Below are positions 8,095-17,319 of a DNA stretch of 64,000 nt, piece after piece. Source of the DNA: Mycolicibacterium sp. YH-1. GTDB taxonomy: Bacteria > Actinomycetota > Actinomycetes > Mycobacteriales > Mycobacteriaceae. The notes below the pieces were generated by a model. The model was not told the origin of the DNA. It did no database searches and saw only the letters and a list, made by a program, of their open reading frames with translations. The stretch is taken from contig NZ_CP092915.1 in the NCBI RefSeq assembly GCF_022557175.1, positions 3,224,001 through 3,288,000 on the forward strand, given 5' to 3'. Both the position numbers and the translations under genes were made by a program. The stretch's first letter is position 1. Every line of letters begins with the position of its first letter.

Positions 8095-9096
8095 TCAGGG
8101 CCAGGTACCCGGGTCGCGCACGGCCGTGACCACCTGCTCGATGGCGTCGATGACGAGCTCCGGTTGATCCTGGTGGATGTTGTGTCCGCTCTCGGTGGCG
8201 ATCACCAGCCGTGCATCGGGGACGAGTGAGGCGATGTCGCGCTGCGAGTCGAGCAGGATCGACTCCATCTTCTCGGTCGGCCAGCCCGCGACCGGTGCGG
8301 CGAACGGGATGCCATGTGCCAGAACGACTACCGGCATCGGACGGATCGGCGCATCCTGACGTGCCTGCCGTACCTGCACGACACTCGGCGTGTCGGCCAG
8401 CGGCGCGATCCACAACCGCTCGGCCTCCGGATAGGCCGCCAGCAGCTCGCTGTTGTCCAGGGTGGACGTCTCGAAGGCCCGGTACTGCGCCGGGGTCAGC
8501 GCGTCCTGGAAGTGGTGCCAGATGTTCTCGTTGGTCGTGTCGATGAGAACCATCCCGGCCACGTCGTCCGGGTAGGTGCTGGCGTAGAGCCGGGCGACCA
8601 AACCGCCCGCCGAGTGCGCGGCCAGGACATAGGGGCCCGGGATCTGCGCGGCGGTCAGCAACGCGTGCAGGTCCGTCATCAACTCTCGCGTCGTCCGCGG
8701 CTGTGGGACCGGGTCGCTGCGGCTGGGGTAGAACTCCGGCCCGTCCGGGTCGAGTGCGGGATTGACCTCGCCGAGTGTGCCCGGACGGTCATACGCGCAC
8801 ACCCGGGTGAACCTGGCCACCCCCGGTTGGACCATCAACCGTTGCCCGGCAGGCCGCAGATTGTCGCGGCTCCAGACATCGGCGCGGCCATTCGCGCCGG
8901 CCTCCAGGATCACCGTCGGACTGCCCTGACCCCGGCATTCCAGGTAGAGCGATCGACCGCCGATATCGACAAGACCCGAGAAGTCACCCGTCACCGGTGA
9001 CGCCGCGGCGCGCGGCGCGGGGCCGGCGGTGAGACCACCCACGACGACGAGCGCGGCGACCAGCCCGACCGCGACGCGTCCGAGACGGCGATCCAT
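8095..9096 (-). CDS. Exported alpha/beta hydrolase
   Basis: 333 residues. The first ~35 are a signal peptide (DRR, then VGLVAALVVVGGLTAG and an AAAS cleavage region). The mature part is an alpha/beta hydrolase: oxyanion-strand region LYLECRGQGSPTVILEAG, nucleophile elbow LAAHSAGGLVA (Ser in an H-S-A-G-G variant of GxSxG), acid region VVLAHG, and a C-terminal catalytic His in ESGHNIHQDQP. The frame is open beyond 9096 but the ATG there gives a standard signal peptide. Substrate unknown; an esterase or lipase-like role in the envelope is inferred. The next upstream gene on this strand also encodes a secreted protein. Confidence 0.85.
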   Translation of the reverse strand: MDRRLGRVAVGLVAALVVVGGLTAGPAPRAAASPVTGDFSGLVDIGGRSLYLECRGQGSPTVILEAGANGRADVWSRDNLRPAGQRLMVQPGVARFTRVCAYDRPGTLGEVNPALDPDGPEFYPSRSDPVPQPRTTRELMTDLHALLTAAQIPGPYVLAAHSAGGLVARLYASTYPDDVAGMVLIDTTNENIWHHFQDALTPAQYRAFETSTLDNSELLAAYPEAERLWIAPLADTPSVVQVRQARQDAPIRPMPVVVLAHGIPFAAPVAGWPTEKMESILLDSQRDIASLVPDARLVIATESGHNIHQDQPELVIDAIEQVVTAVRDPGTWP

Positions 9097-9128
9097 CGAT
9101 GCCCTCCTCGCCCGAGGCGGTGCCATCC

Positions 9129-10052
9129 CTACTCGGGGAAGGTCGTCGTGCCCGTGGGGGAGACCTGGAAGCCCTGCGTGGCCCCGGCCAGCGTGCCGTA
9201 GCACGCCACGCCTCCCTTGATGGCCATGCAGGTGGAGCCGGTTGCGTTGACGCGGTACCCCACGGGCAACTGCCGGATGTTGCCCGGATATGCGGGGGTG
9301 CTGAACTTCTTGTCGTCGGCGCGGCGGATGCCGCTCGCGCCGGGCAGCTGTGTGAAGACCTGGTTCTGGCCGCCGGTGACGTGCGGTAACGGGCCGTCAC
9401 ACCCGATCTCACCACCGCTGAAGATGATCATCGAGCAGGTCAGTCCACCCTCGACGGTGAACACGGGGAACAAGTTCTTGGCACCGGTGCCGACGATGTA
9501 GGTGTCATCGCCGACGACGAAGTCGTTCGGATCGGGAAAACCCGCGGGCAGGCCCTCGGTCGCCGGGCCGATACCGGTGCTCGCGGGGGACACAACCATC
9601 CACTGCGAGACCGGCGCACCCTTGGTGCACGCGGTGACCGCTCCGGGGGCCGCGGCGCACTCGAAGTCACCGAGCACGATCTTCTGGCCCTCTTGCAGGA
9701 CCGGGGCCGCGCCACCGGATGGCTTCACGAAACGCGGGTTGGACGTGGCCCGCAGACCGCGCGCGTTGACGTCCTCGGCGAGGACGATCTCGTTGACGCC
9801 GAGCAGTGTCGCTGGTAGCCGGCCGTCACATCCGGCGGCTCCACGGTTGGGCTGGATGGCGCAGAGCAGTCCGTCGGGGGTCTGGAAGTACGCCTCGCCA
9901 CTAGCCACGAACGCGTCGGGGTTCACCTCGGTGTAGCCGCTGAGGTCGGGCGCCGATGTGGGACCAGTCGCCAAGGGCTCGGCGCCTGCCGGGGCGGCCG
10001 GTGAGGCCACCACGCCCACCAGCACGGCCAGAAGAATCATTGCTAAACGCAT
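9129..10052 (-). CDS. Secreted protein with two repeated Cys-containing halves
   Basis: 307 residues with a clear signal peptide (RLAMILLAVLVGVVASPAAP, A-x-A-E cleavage). The mature protein seems to contain two related units: GLLCAIQPN, GCDGRLPA and SQWMVVSP in the first, matched by GLTCSMIIF, GCDGPLPHV and TQGFQVSP in the second, each with paired cysteines that could form disulphides. No catalytic motif is recognisable. It ends 32 bp upstream of the exported hydrolase start and is probably co-transcribed with it. The ATG at 10052 is chosen for the signal peptide; the longer frame upstream has no coding support. Confidence 0.75.
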   Translation of the reverse strand: MRLAMILLAVLVGVVASPAAPAGAEPLATGPTSAPDLSGYTEVNPDAFVASGEAYFQTPDGLLCAIQPNRGAAGCDGRLPATLLGVNEIVLAEDVNARGLRATSNPRFVKPSGGAAPVLQEGQKIVLGDFECAAAPGAVTACTKGAPVSQWMVVSPASTGIGPATEGLPAGFPDPNDFVVGDDTYIVGTGAKNLFPVFTVEGGLTCSMIIFSGGEIGCDGPLPHVTGGQNQVFTQLPGASGIRRADDKKFSTPAYPGNIRQLPVGYRVNATGSTCMAIKGGVACYGTLAGATQGFQVSPTGTTTFPE

Positions 10053-10151
10053 TGGTTGGAATCTAGAGCATCCGACTAAGGGAAGACGCCAAGAAGGACG
10101 ACGAGTAGTCCTACTCATCCGCGATCACCTGCAACGCGGCATGCTGAGAAC

Positions 10152-11528
10152 ATGCCGTCCAACAAGCCCACGCTCGACGCAGCCGACGCGGTGGGCGACA
10201 CCGTCACCGGACGGGACCGCGCCGTCGACGTGGCCCGCCTCGGCGCGCTGGTCGTGGTGATGTTCGGCCACTGTTTCCTGCTACTCGCCACGATCAACGC
10301 CGACGGCCTGCAGATCGGCAACCTGCTCGGGGAGATCCCCGCGATGGCCCCGCTGACCTGGGTCGCCCAGGTCATGCCCCTGTTCTTCCTCGCGGGCGGC
10401 GCGGCGGGCGCATACAGCTGGCGGGCGGGCACACCGTGGGGCACCTGGCTGGTCACCCGCGCCCAGCGCCTGTGCCGACCCGTGTTCTGGTACCTCGCAG
10501 CGTGGACGGTGGGCCTGTTCGTCGCCCGCATGATCCTGGGAGCGGAGTCGGCGGCAGGCATCGGACGCGAGTCGGTGGCGCTGCTGTGGTTCCTCGGCGT
10601 GTACCTGGTGGTGCTCGCCTTCGTGCCGGCCCTGACCCGCCTGCAGACGTGGCGCGGCGTGGCCGTCCTCATTGTGTCCCTGCTCGTGGCCGCCGCGGCC
10701 GTCGACGGTGTTCGGATGGCCGTCGGTACGCCGGAGTCCGGGGTGGCGAACTTCGTGATCGTCTGGCTCATCCCGATGACCCTCGGCGTCGCCTATGCGC
10801 GCCGACTGATCAGCCCCTGCGCGGCGCTCGTCGTCGCCGCGAGTGCGCTCATCGCCCAGATCGCGTTGGCCGTGACGGGGCCCTACGAGGTGGCGCTCGT
10901 GGTGACCGGGGCGGAGCGGATGTCCAACGTGTCCCCGCCGACGCTGCTGCTCGCGCTGCACTGCACGTGGATGTCGTGCCTGTTCGTGGCCGCCGCCGGT
11001 GCCATCGGCCGGTGGGCGGCGCGGCCGCGGGTCTGGCGGGTCGTCTCGGTGGGCAACGGGGGAGCGATGACCATCTACCTCTGGCACATCCCCGCGATCG
11101 CCGTGGCCATGTTCACGCTGCACGCGTTCGGCCTCGACGCCTACGATGTGCACGCCCCGGGCTTCTGGGGTCTGCTCGCGCTGCGGGCACTGGTGTTCGC
11201 GATCGTCATGGCCGTGACGTTCTGGCTGCTCTCACCGCTCGAGCATCGTCGGCTGCCGTGGTGGGACGGACCGGTCGGAGCCACCGGCGCCCGCTCGACC
11301 GGGGCCGGGGCGTTGATCTGCGTCGCCGGTGTGGCGCTCGTGCTGATGGCAAAGGACGGCCTGGACGACGTGGCGGGCTGGACCGCGCTGGGCTGCTTCC
11401 TCGCCACCGCCGCGGCCGCTAGAGTATGCGCCGGCACCAACACGCCAGGCGCACCCGCGCCGCGCCGTCAGAGGAGTTCGGTAGGGTCCTCGCGTGACTT
11501 CGAGCCCAACCGTCAAACCCGTAAATGA
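10152..11528 (+). CDS. Membrane acyltransferase-3 family protein
   Basis: 458-residue polytopic membrane protein of the acyltransferase-3 family, whose members transfer acetyl or other acyl groups to sugars and lipids of the cell envelope. The N-terminal GRDRAVDVARLGALVVVMFGHC carries the conserved Arg and active-site His; about ten hydrophobic helices follow, with MTIYLWHIPAI near residue 310 typical of the family. The C-terminal ~25 residues overlap the start of tex by 35 bp and may be dispensable. Substrate not predictable. Confidence 0.85.
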   Translation: MPSNKPTLDAADAVGDTVTGRDRAVDVARLGALVVVMFGHCFLLLATINADGLQIGNLLGEIPAMAPLTWVAQVMPLFFLAGGAAGAYSWRAGTPWGTWLVTRAQRLCRPVFWYLAAWTVGLFVARMILGAESAAGIGRESVALLWFLGVYLVVLAFVPALTRLQTWRGVAVLIVSLLVAAAAVDGVRMAVGTPESGVANFVIVWLIPMTLGVAYARRLISPCAALVVAASALIAQIALAVTGPYEVALVVTGAERMSNVSPPTLLLALHCTWMSCLFVAAAGAIGRWAARPRVWRVVSVGNGGAMTIYLWHIPAIAVAMFTLHAFGLDAYDVHAPGFWGLLALRALVFAIVMAVTFWLLSPLEHRRLPWWDGPVGATGARSTGAGALICVAGVALVLMAKDGLDDVAGWTALGCFLATAAAARVCAGTNTPGAPAPRRQRSSVGSSRDFEPNRQTRK

Positions 11529-13860
11529 CCGTCTCGCTGCGGAACTCGATGTAGCACTGACGCAGGTGAGCGCCGCAGTGCGGCTGCTTGACGAGGGCGC
11601 GACCGTGCCGTTCATCGCGCGGTACCGCAAGGAGGTCACCGGCAGCCTCGACGACGGTCAGCTCCGCACCCTCGAGGAGCGCCTCGGCTACCTGCGCGAG
11701 CTCGACCAGCGCCGCGACGCCGTGCTGGCCTCCATCGACGAGCAGGGCAAACTGACCCCAGAGCTGCGGGCCGCCCTGCTGACCGCCGACACCAAGTCGC
11801 GGGTCGAGGACATCTACCTGCCCTACAAGCCGAAGCGTCGCACCAAGGCGCAGATCGCCCGCGAGGCCGGCCTGGAACCTCTCGCCGATCGCCTGCTGGC
11901 CGATCCGACCCTGGTCCCCGATGAGGTGGCCGCGGAGTTCCTCGGTGAGGAGGTCGCCGACGCTGCGGCAGCCCTCGACGGGGCGCGGCACATCATCATC
12001 GAGCGGGCCGCCGAGGACGCCGAGCTCGTCGGCGCCGTGCGCGCCAAGTTCTGGGCCGACGGCGCCGTGCGCACCTCACCCCTGTCGGAGGAGGTCGCCA
12101 AAACTCCTGCCGCACAGAAGTTCCGCGACTACTTCGACTTCTCCGAGAAGCTCGAGACCATGCCGTCGCATCGAGTGCTCGCCGTCATGCGCGGTGAGAA
12201 GGAGCAGATCCTGGCGCTGAACCTCGGCGGTGGGGAGGACGAGGTGTACCAGGCGATGGTCGCCCAGACCCTCGGCATCGATCTGTCCTCGACGGCCCCG
12301 GCGACAGCGTGGCTGGCCACCACCGTCCGGTTGGCGTGGCGCGTCAAACTGATGATCTCCGCCTCGGTCGACGCCCGTATCCGGCTGCGTCAACGCGCCG
12401 AGGAGGACGCGGTGGCGGTGTTCGCCAAGAATCTCAAGGACCTGCTGCTGGCAGCCCCCGCGGGGACCCGCACGACGCTGGGCCTCGACCCCGGCTTCCG
12501 CACCGGCGTCAAGGTGGCCGTCGTCGACGGCACCGGCAAGGTGGTCGACACCTGCGCGATCTTCCCGCACCAACCGCAGAAGCAGTGGGACGCGGCCAAG
12601 GCGACGCTCGGGGCGCTCGTCGCGCGGCACGGCGTCCAGCTGATCGCCGTCGGCAACGGCACGGCATCTCGCGAAACCGACGCGCTGGCTGCCGAACTCA
12701 TCGCCGATATCCGCGCCTCCGGTGCCGACGCCCCCGTGAAGGCGATGGTGAGTGAGGCGGGCGCATCGGTGTACTCGGCGTCGGCGTATGCCGCCCACGA
12801 GCTGCCGACTCTCGACGTGACACTGCGTGGCGCGGTGTCGATCGCGCGACGGCTACAGGACCCGCTCGCCGAGCTCGTGAAGATCGAACCCAAGTCGATT
12901 GGGGTTGGCCAGTATCAGCACGACGTCACGGCGGGCACGCTGGCGCGCAGCCTGGACGCCGTGGTCGAGGACGCGGTGAACGCCGTCGGCGTCGACCTCA
13001 ACACGGCATCCGTCCCGCTGCTCGCACGCGTCTCGGGGGTCACGGAATCCCTCGCCGAGTCCATCGTCGCGCACCGCGAGTCGACCGGACCGTTCCCCAA
13101 CCGCAAGGCACTGTTGAAGGTTCCGCGTCTGGGTCCCAAGGCATTCGAGCAGTGCGCAGGCTTCCTGCGGATCAACGCCGGCGACGACCCGCTCGACGCG
13201 TCGGGCGTGCACCCCGAGGCCTATCCGGTGGTCCGTCGCATCCTGGACCGCGCGGGCGTGACGCTGGCCGAACTGATCGGCGACGAGCGATCGCTGCGGT
13301 CACTGCGACCCGCCGACTTCGCCGACGACCGGTTCGGCATCCCCACGGTGACCGACATCCTCGCCGAACTGGAGAAGCCGGGACGCGATCCGCGGCCCGC
13401 CTTCTCGACCGCCACGTTCGCCGCCGGGGTCGAGAAGGTCTCCGACCTCAAGGAGGGCATGGTCCTGGAGGGCGTGGTCACCAACGTCGCCGCGTTCGGT
13501 GCGTTCGTCGACGTCGGTGTGCATCAGGATGGTCTAGTGCACGTCTCGGCGATGGCCGACCGCTACGTCTCCGACCCCCACGAGGTGGTGCGGTCCGGGC
13601 AGGTGGTGCGGGTGAAGGTCCTCGAGGTCGACGTTGACCGTCAACGCATCGGGCTGACGCTGCGCCTGAACGACACGCCTGCGCGTGGCCAGGCCAAGCC
13701 GGCTGACGGTGCGGGTAAGCCCCGACGCGACGACAGTAAGCGTGGCGCTCCAGATCGCCGAAACCCCGGTCGGGACAAGAACTCCGGCCGTCGTGACGCC
13801 GCACCGGCCGCGGCCGGATCGATGGCGCAGGCGCTACGGGACGCCGGCTTCGGGCGCTGA
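11494..13860 (+). CDS. tex: Tex-family transcription accessory protein
   Basis: 788 residues with the Tex domain order: N-terminal helical domain (TVPFIARYRKEVTGSLDDGQL near residue 35), YqgF/RNase H-like domain starting about 328 (LGLDPGFRTGVKVAVVD), helix-hairpin-helix repeats around 515-550 (LLARVSGVTESLAESIV and LLKVPRLGPKAFEQC), and a C-terminal S1 RNA-binding domain from about 654 (GVVTNVAAFGAFVDVG). The tail after the S1 domain is basic and low-complexity. Tex binds nucleic acid and affects transcription and RNA decay in bacteria. The GTG at 11494 is inside the end of the preceding gene; the length is normal for the family. Confidence 0.95.
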   Translation: MTSSPTVKPVNDRLAAELDVALTQVSAAVRLLDEGATVPFIARYRKEVTGSLDDGQLRTLEERLGYLRELDQRRDAVLASIDEQGKLTPELRAALLTADTKSRVEDIYLPYKPKRRTKAQIAREAGLEPLADRLLADPTLVPDEVAAEFLGEEVADAAAALDGARHIIIERAAEDAELVGAVRAKFWADGAVRTSPLSEEVAKTPAAQKFRDYFDFSEKLETMPSHRVLAVMRGEKEQILALNLGGGEDEVYQAMVAQTLGIDLSSTAPATAWLATTVRLAWRVKLMISASVDARIRLRQRAEEDAVAVFAKNLKDLLLAAPAGTRTTLGLDPGFRTGVKVAVVDGTGKVVDTCAIFPHQPQKQWDAAKATLGALVARHGVQLIAVGNGTASRETDALAAELIADIRASGADAPVKAMVSEAGASVYSASAYAAHELPTLDVTLRGAVSIARRLQDPLAELVKIEPKSIGVGQYQHDVTAGTLARSLDAVVEDAVNAVGVDLNTASVPLLARVSGVTESLAESIVAHRESTGPFPNRKALLKVPRLGPKAFEQCAGFLRINAGDDPLDASGVHPEAYPVVRRILDRAGVTLAELIGDERSLRSLRPADFADDRFGIPTVTDILAELEKPGRDPRPAFSTATFAAGVEKVSDLKEGMVLEGVVTNVAAFGAFVDVGVHQDGLVHVSAMADRYVSDPHEVVRSGQVVRVKVLEVDVDRQRIGLTLRLNDTPARGQAKPADGAGKPRRDDSKRGAPDRRNPGRDKNSGRRDAAPAAAGSMAQALRDAGFGR

Positions 13861-13861
13861 G

Positions 13862-16768
13862 TCAGGGGGATGCGGGATCTCCGTCGGACGGCGTTCCCGC
13901 TCCCGCCCGGGCCTGTTGCGGCTGAGGCCAGGGCGACGGGACCGGACGCTTCCGAACTATCTGCGGCCACCAGAACCACCGTCCGAGCAGTGCGGCGATG
14001 GCCGGTGTCATGAACGCCCGGATCACCAGGGTGTCGAACAGCAGGCCAAGGCCGATCGTCGTTCCGACCTGAGCGACCACCGTCATCTCGCTCACGGCCA
14101 TCGCCATCATGGTGAACGCGAACACCAGACCCGCGGCGGTCACCACCGATCCGGTACCGCCCATGGCGCGGATGATGCCGGTGTTCACCCCCGCGTGTAT
14201 CTCCTCCTTGAGACGTGCCACGAGCAGGAGGTTGTAGTCCGCGCCGACGGCAAGAAGGATGATGACCGCCATGGCCATCACCATGAAGTGCAACGGAACG
14301 CCAAGGATGTGTTGCCACACCAGAACTGACACGCCGAACGACGCACCGAGGGAGAGTACGACGGTGCCGACGATGACGGCAGCGGCGATGAGGCTACGGG
14401 TGATCAACAGCATGATGATGAAGATCAGGGCGAGCGCGGCGACGCCGGCGATCAGCATGTCGTAGCTGTTGCCCTCCTGCATGTCCTTGAAGGCCGATGC
14501 GGTGCCGCCGAGGTAGATTCGCGATCCCTCGAGCGGTGTGCCCTTGATCGCCTCCTTGGCGGCCTTCTTGATCGCGTCGATGCGCTCGATACCCACGGCG
14601 GAGAGCGGATCGCCCTCGTGGCTGACGATGAACCGGACCGCACGACCGTCGGGCGAGATGAAGCTCTCCATACCCCGTTTGAAGTCCTCGTTGTCGAAGA
14701 TCTCCGGCGGCAGGTAGAACGTGTCGTCATTCCAGGAGTCGTTGAACGCGTCGCCCATGGCCGATTGGTTCTCGCTGGCGGCCTTCTGCTGATCCTGAAG
14801 GCCGCCCTGGGACGCCTTCATGGTCAGCATCATGTCCTTCATCTTCTCCATGGTCGCGATCTGCTCAGGCATCAGCTCCAGCAGCTGCGGCATCAGCATG
14901 TCGAGCCGCTCGAGGATGGGGACCAGTTCGGCCATGGTGTCGGTCATGGTGTTGACGCCGTCGAGCATGTTGAAGATCGAGCGCATCGACCAGCAGACCG
15001 GGATGTCGTAGCAGTGCGGTTCCCAGTAGAAGTAGTTGCGGACCGGGCGGAAGAAGTCGTCGAAATTCGAGATGTAGTCCCGCAATTCGGTGACGTCGAC
15101 GACCATCTGCTTGGTCTTGGCGACCATCTCGTGCGTCGTGGCGGACATCTGTCCCATCAACGACATCATCTTCTTCATGGTGTCGATGTTGGTTTGCATC
15201 GCGTCGGCCTGGACCAGCATGTCGGCCATGCGGTCCTCGTTGTACTTGCGGTTCAGCTCCTGGCCGACACCACCCATGCTCAGCTGGGCCGGAATCGTGC
15301 TGAACTCGATCGGCTTGCCGTTCGGGCGGGTGATCGCCTGCACGCTGCCGATGCCCTGCACCCGGTAGACGGCCTTGGCGATCTTGTCGATCACGAGGAA
15401 GTCCGCTGAGTTTCGGAGATCGCGGTCGCTCTCGATGAGCAGCAGTTCGGGGTTCATCCGGGCGGGGTCGAAGTGTCGTTCGGCCGCGGCGAATCCCTGG
15501 TTGGCAGGAAGATCTGCCGGCAGGTAGTTGCGGTCGTTGTAGTTGGGCTGGTAACCGGGCAGGGTCAGCAGGCCGACGAGCGACAGTGCGACGGTGCCCA
15601 ACAGCACGGGCCCGGGCCACCGCACGATGACGGCGCCGATCTTGCGCCACCCGCGAATGCGCATGGCGCGCTTGGGCTCCAACCACCCGAACCGGCTCGC
15701 CACCGTGATCAGCGCCGGCCCCAGGGTGAGCGCCACGACCACCGCGATGGACATGCCGACCGCGAGTGGGATGCCCAGCGACTGGAAGTAGGGCAGCCGG
15801 GTGAACGAGAGGCAGAACGTCGCGCCGGCGATCGTCATACCGGACCCCAGCACCACGTGGGCGGTGCCGCGGAACATCGTGTAGTACGCCGACTCCCGGT
15901 CCTCGCCCAGCGTGCGGGCCTCCTGATATCGCCCGACCAGGAAGATCGCATAGTCGGTACACGCCGCTATCGCGAGCGTCACCAGAAGTTGAGTGGCGAA
16001 CGTGGACAGGCCTATCAGTTCGTGATAGCCGAGGAAGGCCACCACACCGCGGGACGCGGTCAGGCCGAACACGACCATCACCAGAACGAGAAGCACTGTC
16101 TTGATGGACCGGTAGACCAGCAGCAGCATCGAGATGATGACGCCGAATGTCGCGAACTCGATGATGCGGACGCTTCGGTCACCGGCGATCTGCTGATCGG
16201 CAGCCAGCGCCGAGCCGCCGGTCACGAAGACCGTCACACCGGGCGGGGGAGGCAGCGCCTTGACGAGGTCCTGGACGGCCTTCACCGACTCATTGGCCAA
16301 CGTCTCGCCCTGGTTACCCGCGAGGTACACCTGGACGTAGGCGGACTTGCCGTCGTCGCTCTGCGCGCCCGCCTCGGTCAGCGGGTCGCCCCAGAAGTCC
16401 TGGACGTGCTCGACATGGGTGGAGTCGGCCTCGAGCTTGGCGACCATGTCGTTGTAGAAGCGGTGGGCCTCATCTCCGAGGCGGTCCTCGCCCTCGAGGA
16501 CGATCATCGCCGAGCTGTCGGACTTGAACTCCTCGAACACCGTGCCGACGCGCTTCATCGCGATCACCGAGGGCGCCTCGGCGGGGCTCATCGACACCGA
16601 CCGCATCTGGCCGACGACCTCGAGCTGTGGCACCGTCGCGTTCAGGGCGCCGACGAGCAGGATCCAGAACAAGATGATGGGAATCGCCAGTCGGCGGATC
16701 CACATGGCCAGACCGCCGCGGTGCTGCTGTTCGTTGCTGCGCCCGCTCTCCACGTGCGAGTTGGGCAC
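13862..16768 (-). CDS. mmpL: MmpL4/MmpL5-like RND transporter, no mmpS partner beside it
   Basis: 968-residue MmpL-family RND exporter with two halves: a first membrane segment ([16 protein letters not shown], residues ~29-45), periplasmic loop, five helices including [14 protein letters not shown], then a second loop and the matching [16 protein letters not shown] in the C-terminal half. The phrases [32 protein letters not shown] and [20 protein letters not shown] match the MmpL4/MmpL5 subgroup, which exports siderophores and drugs with an MmpS partner; no mmpS gene is adjacent. The frame opens at GTG 16786, but GTG 16768 is preferred because GAGGAGA lies nine bases before it. An IdeR-like box is just upstream. 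Its stop lies 2 bp from that of tex. Confidence 0.92.
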   Translation of the reverse strand: MPNSHVESGRSNEQQHRGGLAMWIRRLAIPIILFWILLVGALNATVPQLEVVGQMRSVSMSPAEAPSVIAMKRVGTVFEEFKSDSSAMIVLEGEDRLGDEAHRFYNDMVAKLEADSTHVEHVQDFWGDPLTEAGAQSDDGKSAYVQVYLAGNQGETLANESVKAVQDLVKALPPPPGVTVFVTGGSALAADQQIAGDRSVRIIEFATFGVIISMLLLVYRSIKTVLLVLVMVVFGLTASRGVVAFLGYHELIGLSTFATQLLVTLAIAACTDYAIFLVGRYQEARTLGEDRESAYYTMFRGTAHVVLGSGMTIAGATFCLSFTRLPYFQSLGIPLAVGMSIAVVVALTLGPALITVASRFGWLEPKRAMRIRGWRKIGAVIVRWPGPVLLGTVALSLVGLLTLPGYQPNYNDRNYLPADLPANQGFAAAERHFDPARMNPELLLIESDRDLRNSADFLVIDKIAKAVYRVQGIGSVQAITRPNGKPIEFSTIPAQLSMGGVGQELNRKYNEDRMADMLVQADAMQTNIDTMKKMMSLMGQMSATTHEMVAKTKQMVVDVTELRDYISNFDDFFRPVRNYFYWEPHCYDIPVCWSMRSIFNMLDGVNTMTDTMAELVPILERLDMLMPQLLELMPEQIATMEKMKDMMLTMKASQGGLQDQQKAASENQSAMGDAFNDSWNDDTFYLPPEIFDNEDFKRGMESFISPDGRAVRFIVSHEGDPLSAVGIERIDAIKKAAKEAIKGTPLEGSRIYLGGTASAFKDMQEGNSYDMLIAGVAALALIFIIMLLITRSLIAAAVIVGTVVLSLGASFGVSVLVWQHILGVPLHFMVMAMAVIILLAVGADYNLLLVARLKEEIHAGVNTGIIRAMGGTGSVVTAAGLVFAFTMMAMAVSEMTVVAQVGTTIGLGLLFDTLVIRAFMTPAIAALLGRWFWWPQIVRKRPVPSPWPQPQQARAGAGTPSDGDPASP

Positions 16769-16793
16769 CTCGACGAATCTCCTCACAACGGCG

Positions 16794-16812
16794 TTAGGTC
16801 AGCCTTAGTCTT
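16794..16812. promoter_or_regulatory. IdeR/DtxR-like iron box before mmpL
   Basis: TTAGGTCAGCCTTAGTCTT matches the 19-bp IdeR consensus TWAGGTWAGSCTWACCTWA at 14 positions, with the left two thirds nearly perfect. It lies 26 bp upstream of the chosen mmpL start on the minus strand; a second partial TTAG series follows at 16811-16826. The position would let iron-loaded IdeR block transcription of mmpL. Regulation is inferred from the match. Confidence 0.55.
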
Positions 16813-16938
16813 AGTCGGTCTTAGTTTTACCAGATGAGGCACCGGCGACGCTGAGGCTGCTCACAGGTTGACGTGATCAATGAGATTGATGGCCCGAACT
16901 CGCCCACCGTGGGCGGGGTCGGGCCCTACGCTCCTGCC

Positions 16939-17319
16939 ATGCCGACCGATCGTGCCGCGCTCGTCGCGGGCAGCATTCGTCTCGCCTCCGGGGTCTCCTT
17001 CCTCATCGATCCGCTGCGCGCGAACCGGCTGTGGGGGGAGCCCGAGGACCCGGGGCCGTCCGCGCGCCTGCTGTTGAGGTCGATGGGCTACCGCGACGCG
17101 CTCATCGGCGGCCTGTTGCTGGCCGCCGCGATGGGTGGTCGTGACACTCGCGGCTGGTTCCTGGCATCCGGTGGTGCGGACGCGGCCGACCTGCTGGGCG
17201 GGCTGAGCGTCCACCACGATCTCAAGCGGGGCCAGCAGATCATCGGGCTGGGCGGTGCCGTTGTCGGCATCGGCGTGGGGCTGTGGGGCGCCATGCGCCG
17301 GCCCCGGGCATCCGACTAG
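16939..17319 (+). CDS. Hypothetical small membrane protein
   Basis: 126 residues with three or so hydrophobic stretches: AALVAGSIRLASGVSFLI, the RDALIGGLLLAAAMGG segment and a C-terminal IIGLGGAVVGIGVGLWGA before a basic tail. The ATG at 16939 is preferred to an upstream ATG at 16873 because the longer version adds a polar, proline-rich stretch. It overlaps the convergent MFS gene by 4 bp. The function is unknown; the fold looks like small actinobacterial DUF-type membrane proteins. Confidence 0.65.
   Translation: MPTDRAALVAGSIRLASGVSFLIDPLRANRLWGEPEDPGPSARLLLRSMGYRDALIGGLLLAAAMGGRDTRGWFLASGGADAADLLGGLSVHHDLKRGQQIIGLGGAVVGIGVGLWGAMRRPRASD

Noticed and set aside
9469..9480. AACAAGTTCTTG, close to the KstR2 palindrome core
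   Set aside because: It lies inside the coding sequence of the secreted Cys-rich protein, far from any start, and lacks the outer T of the consensus.
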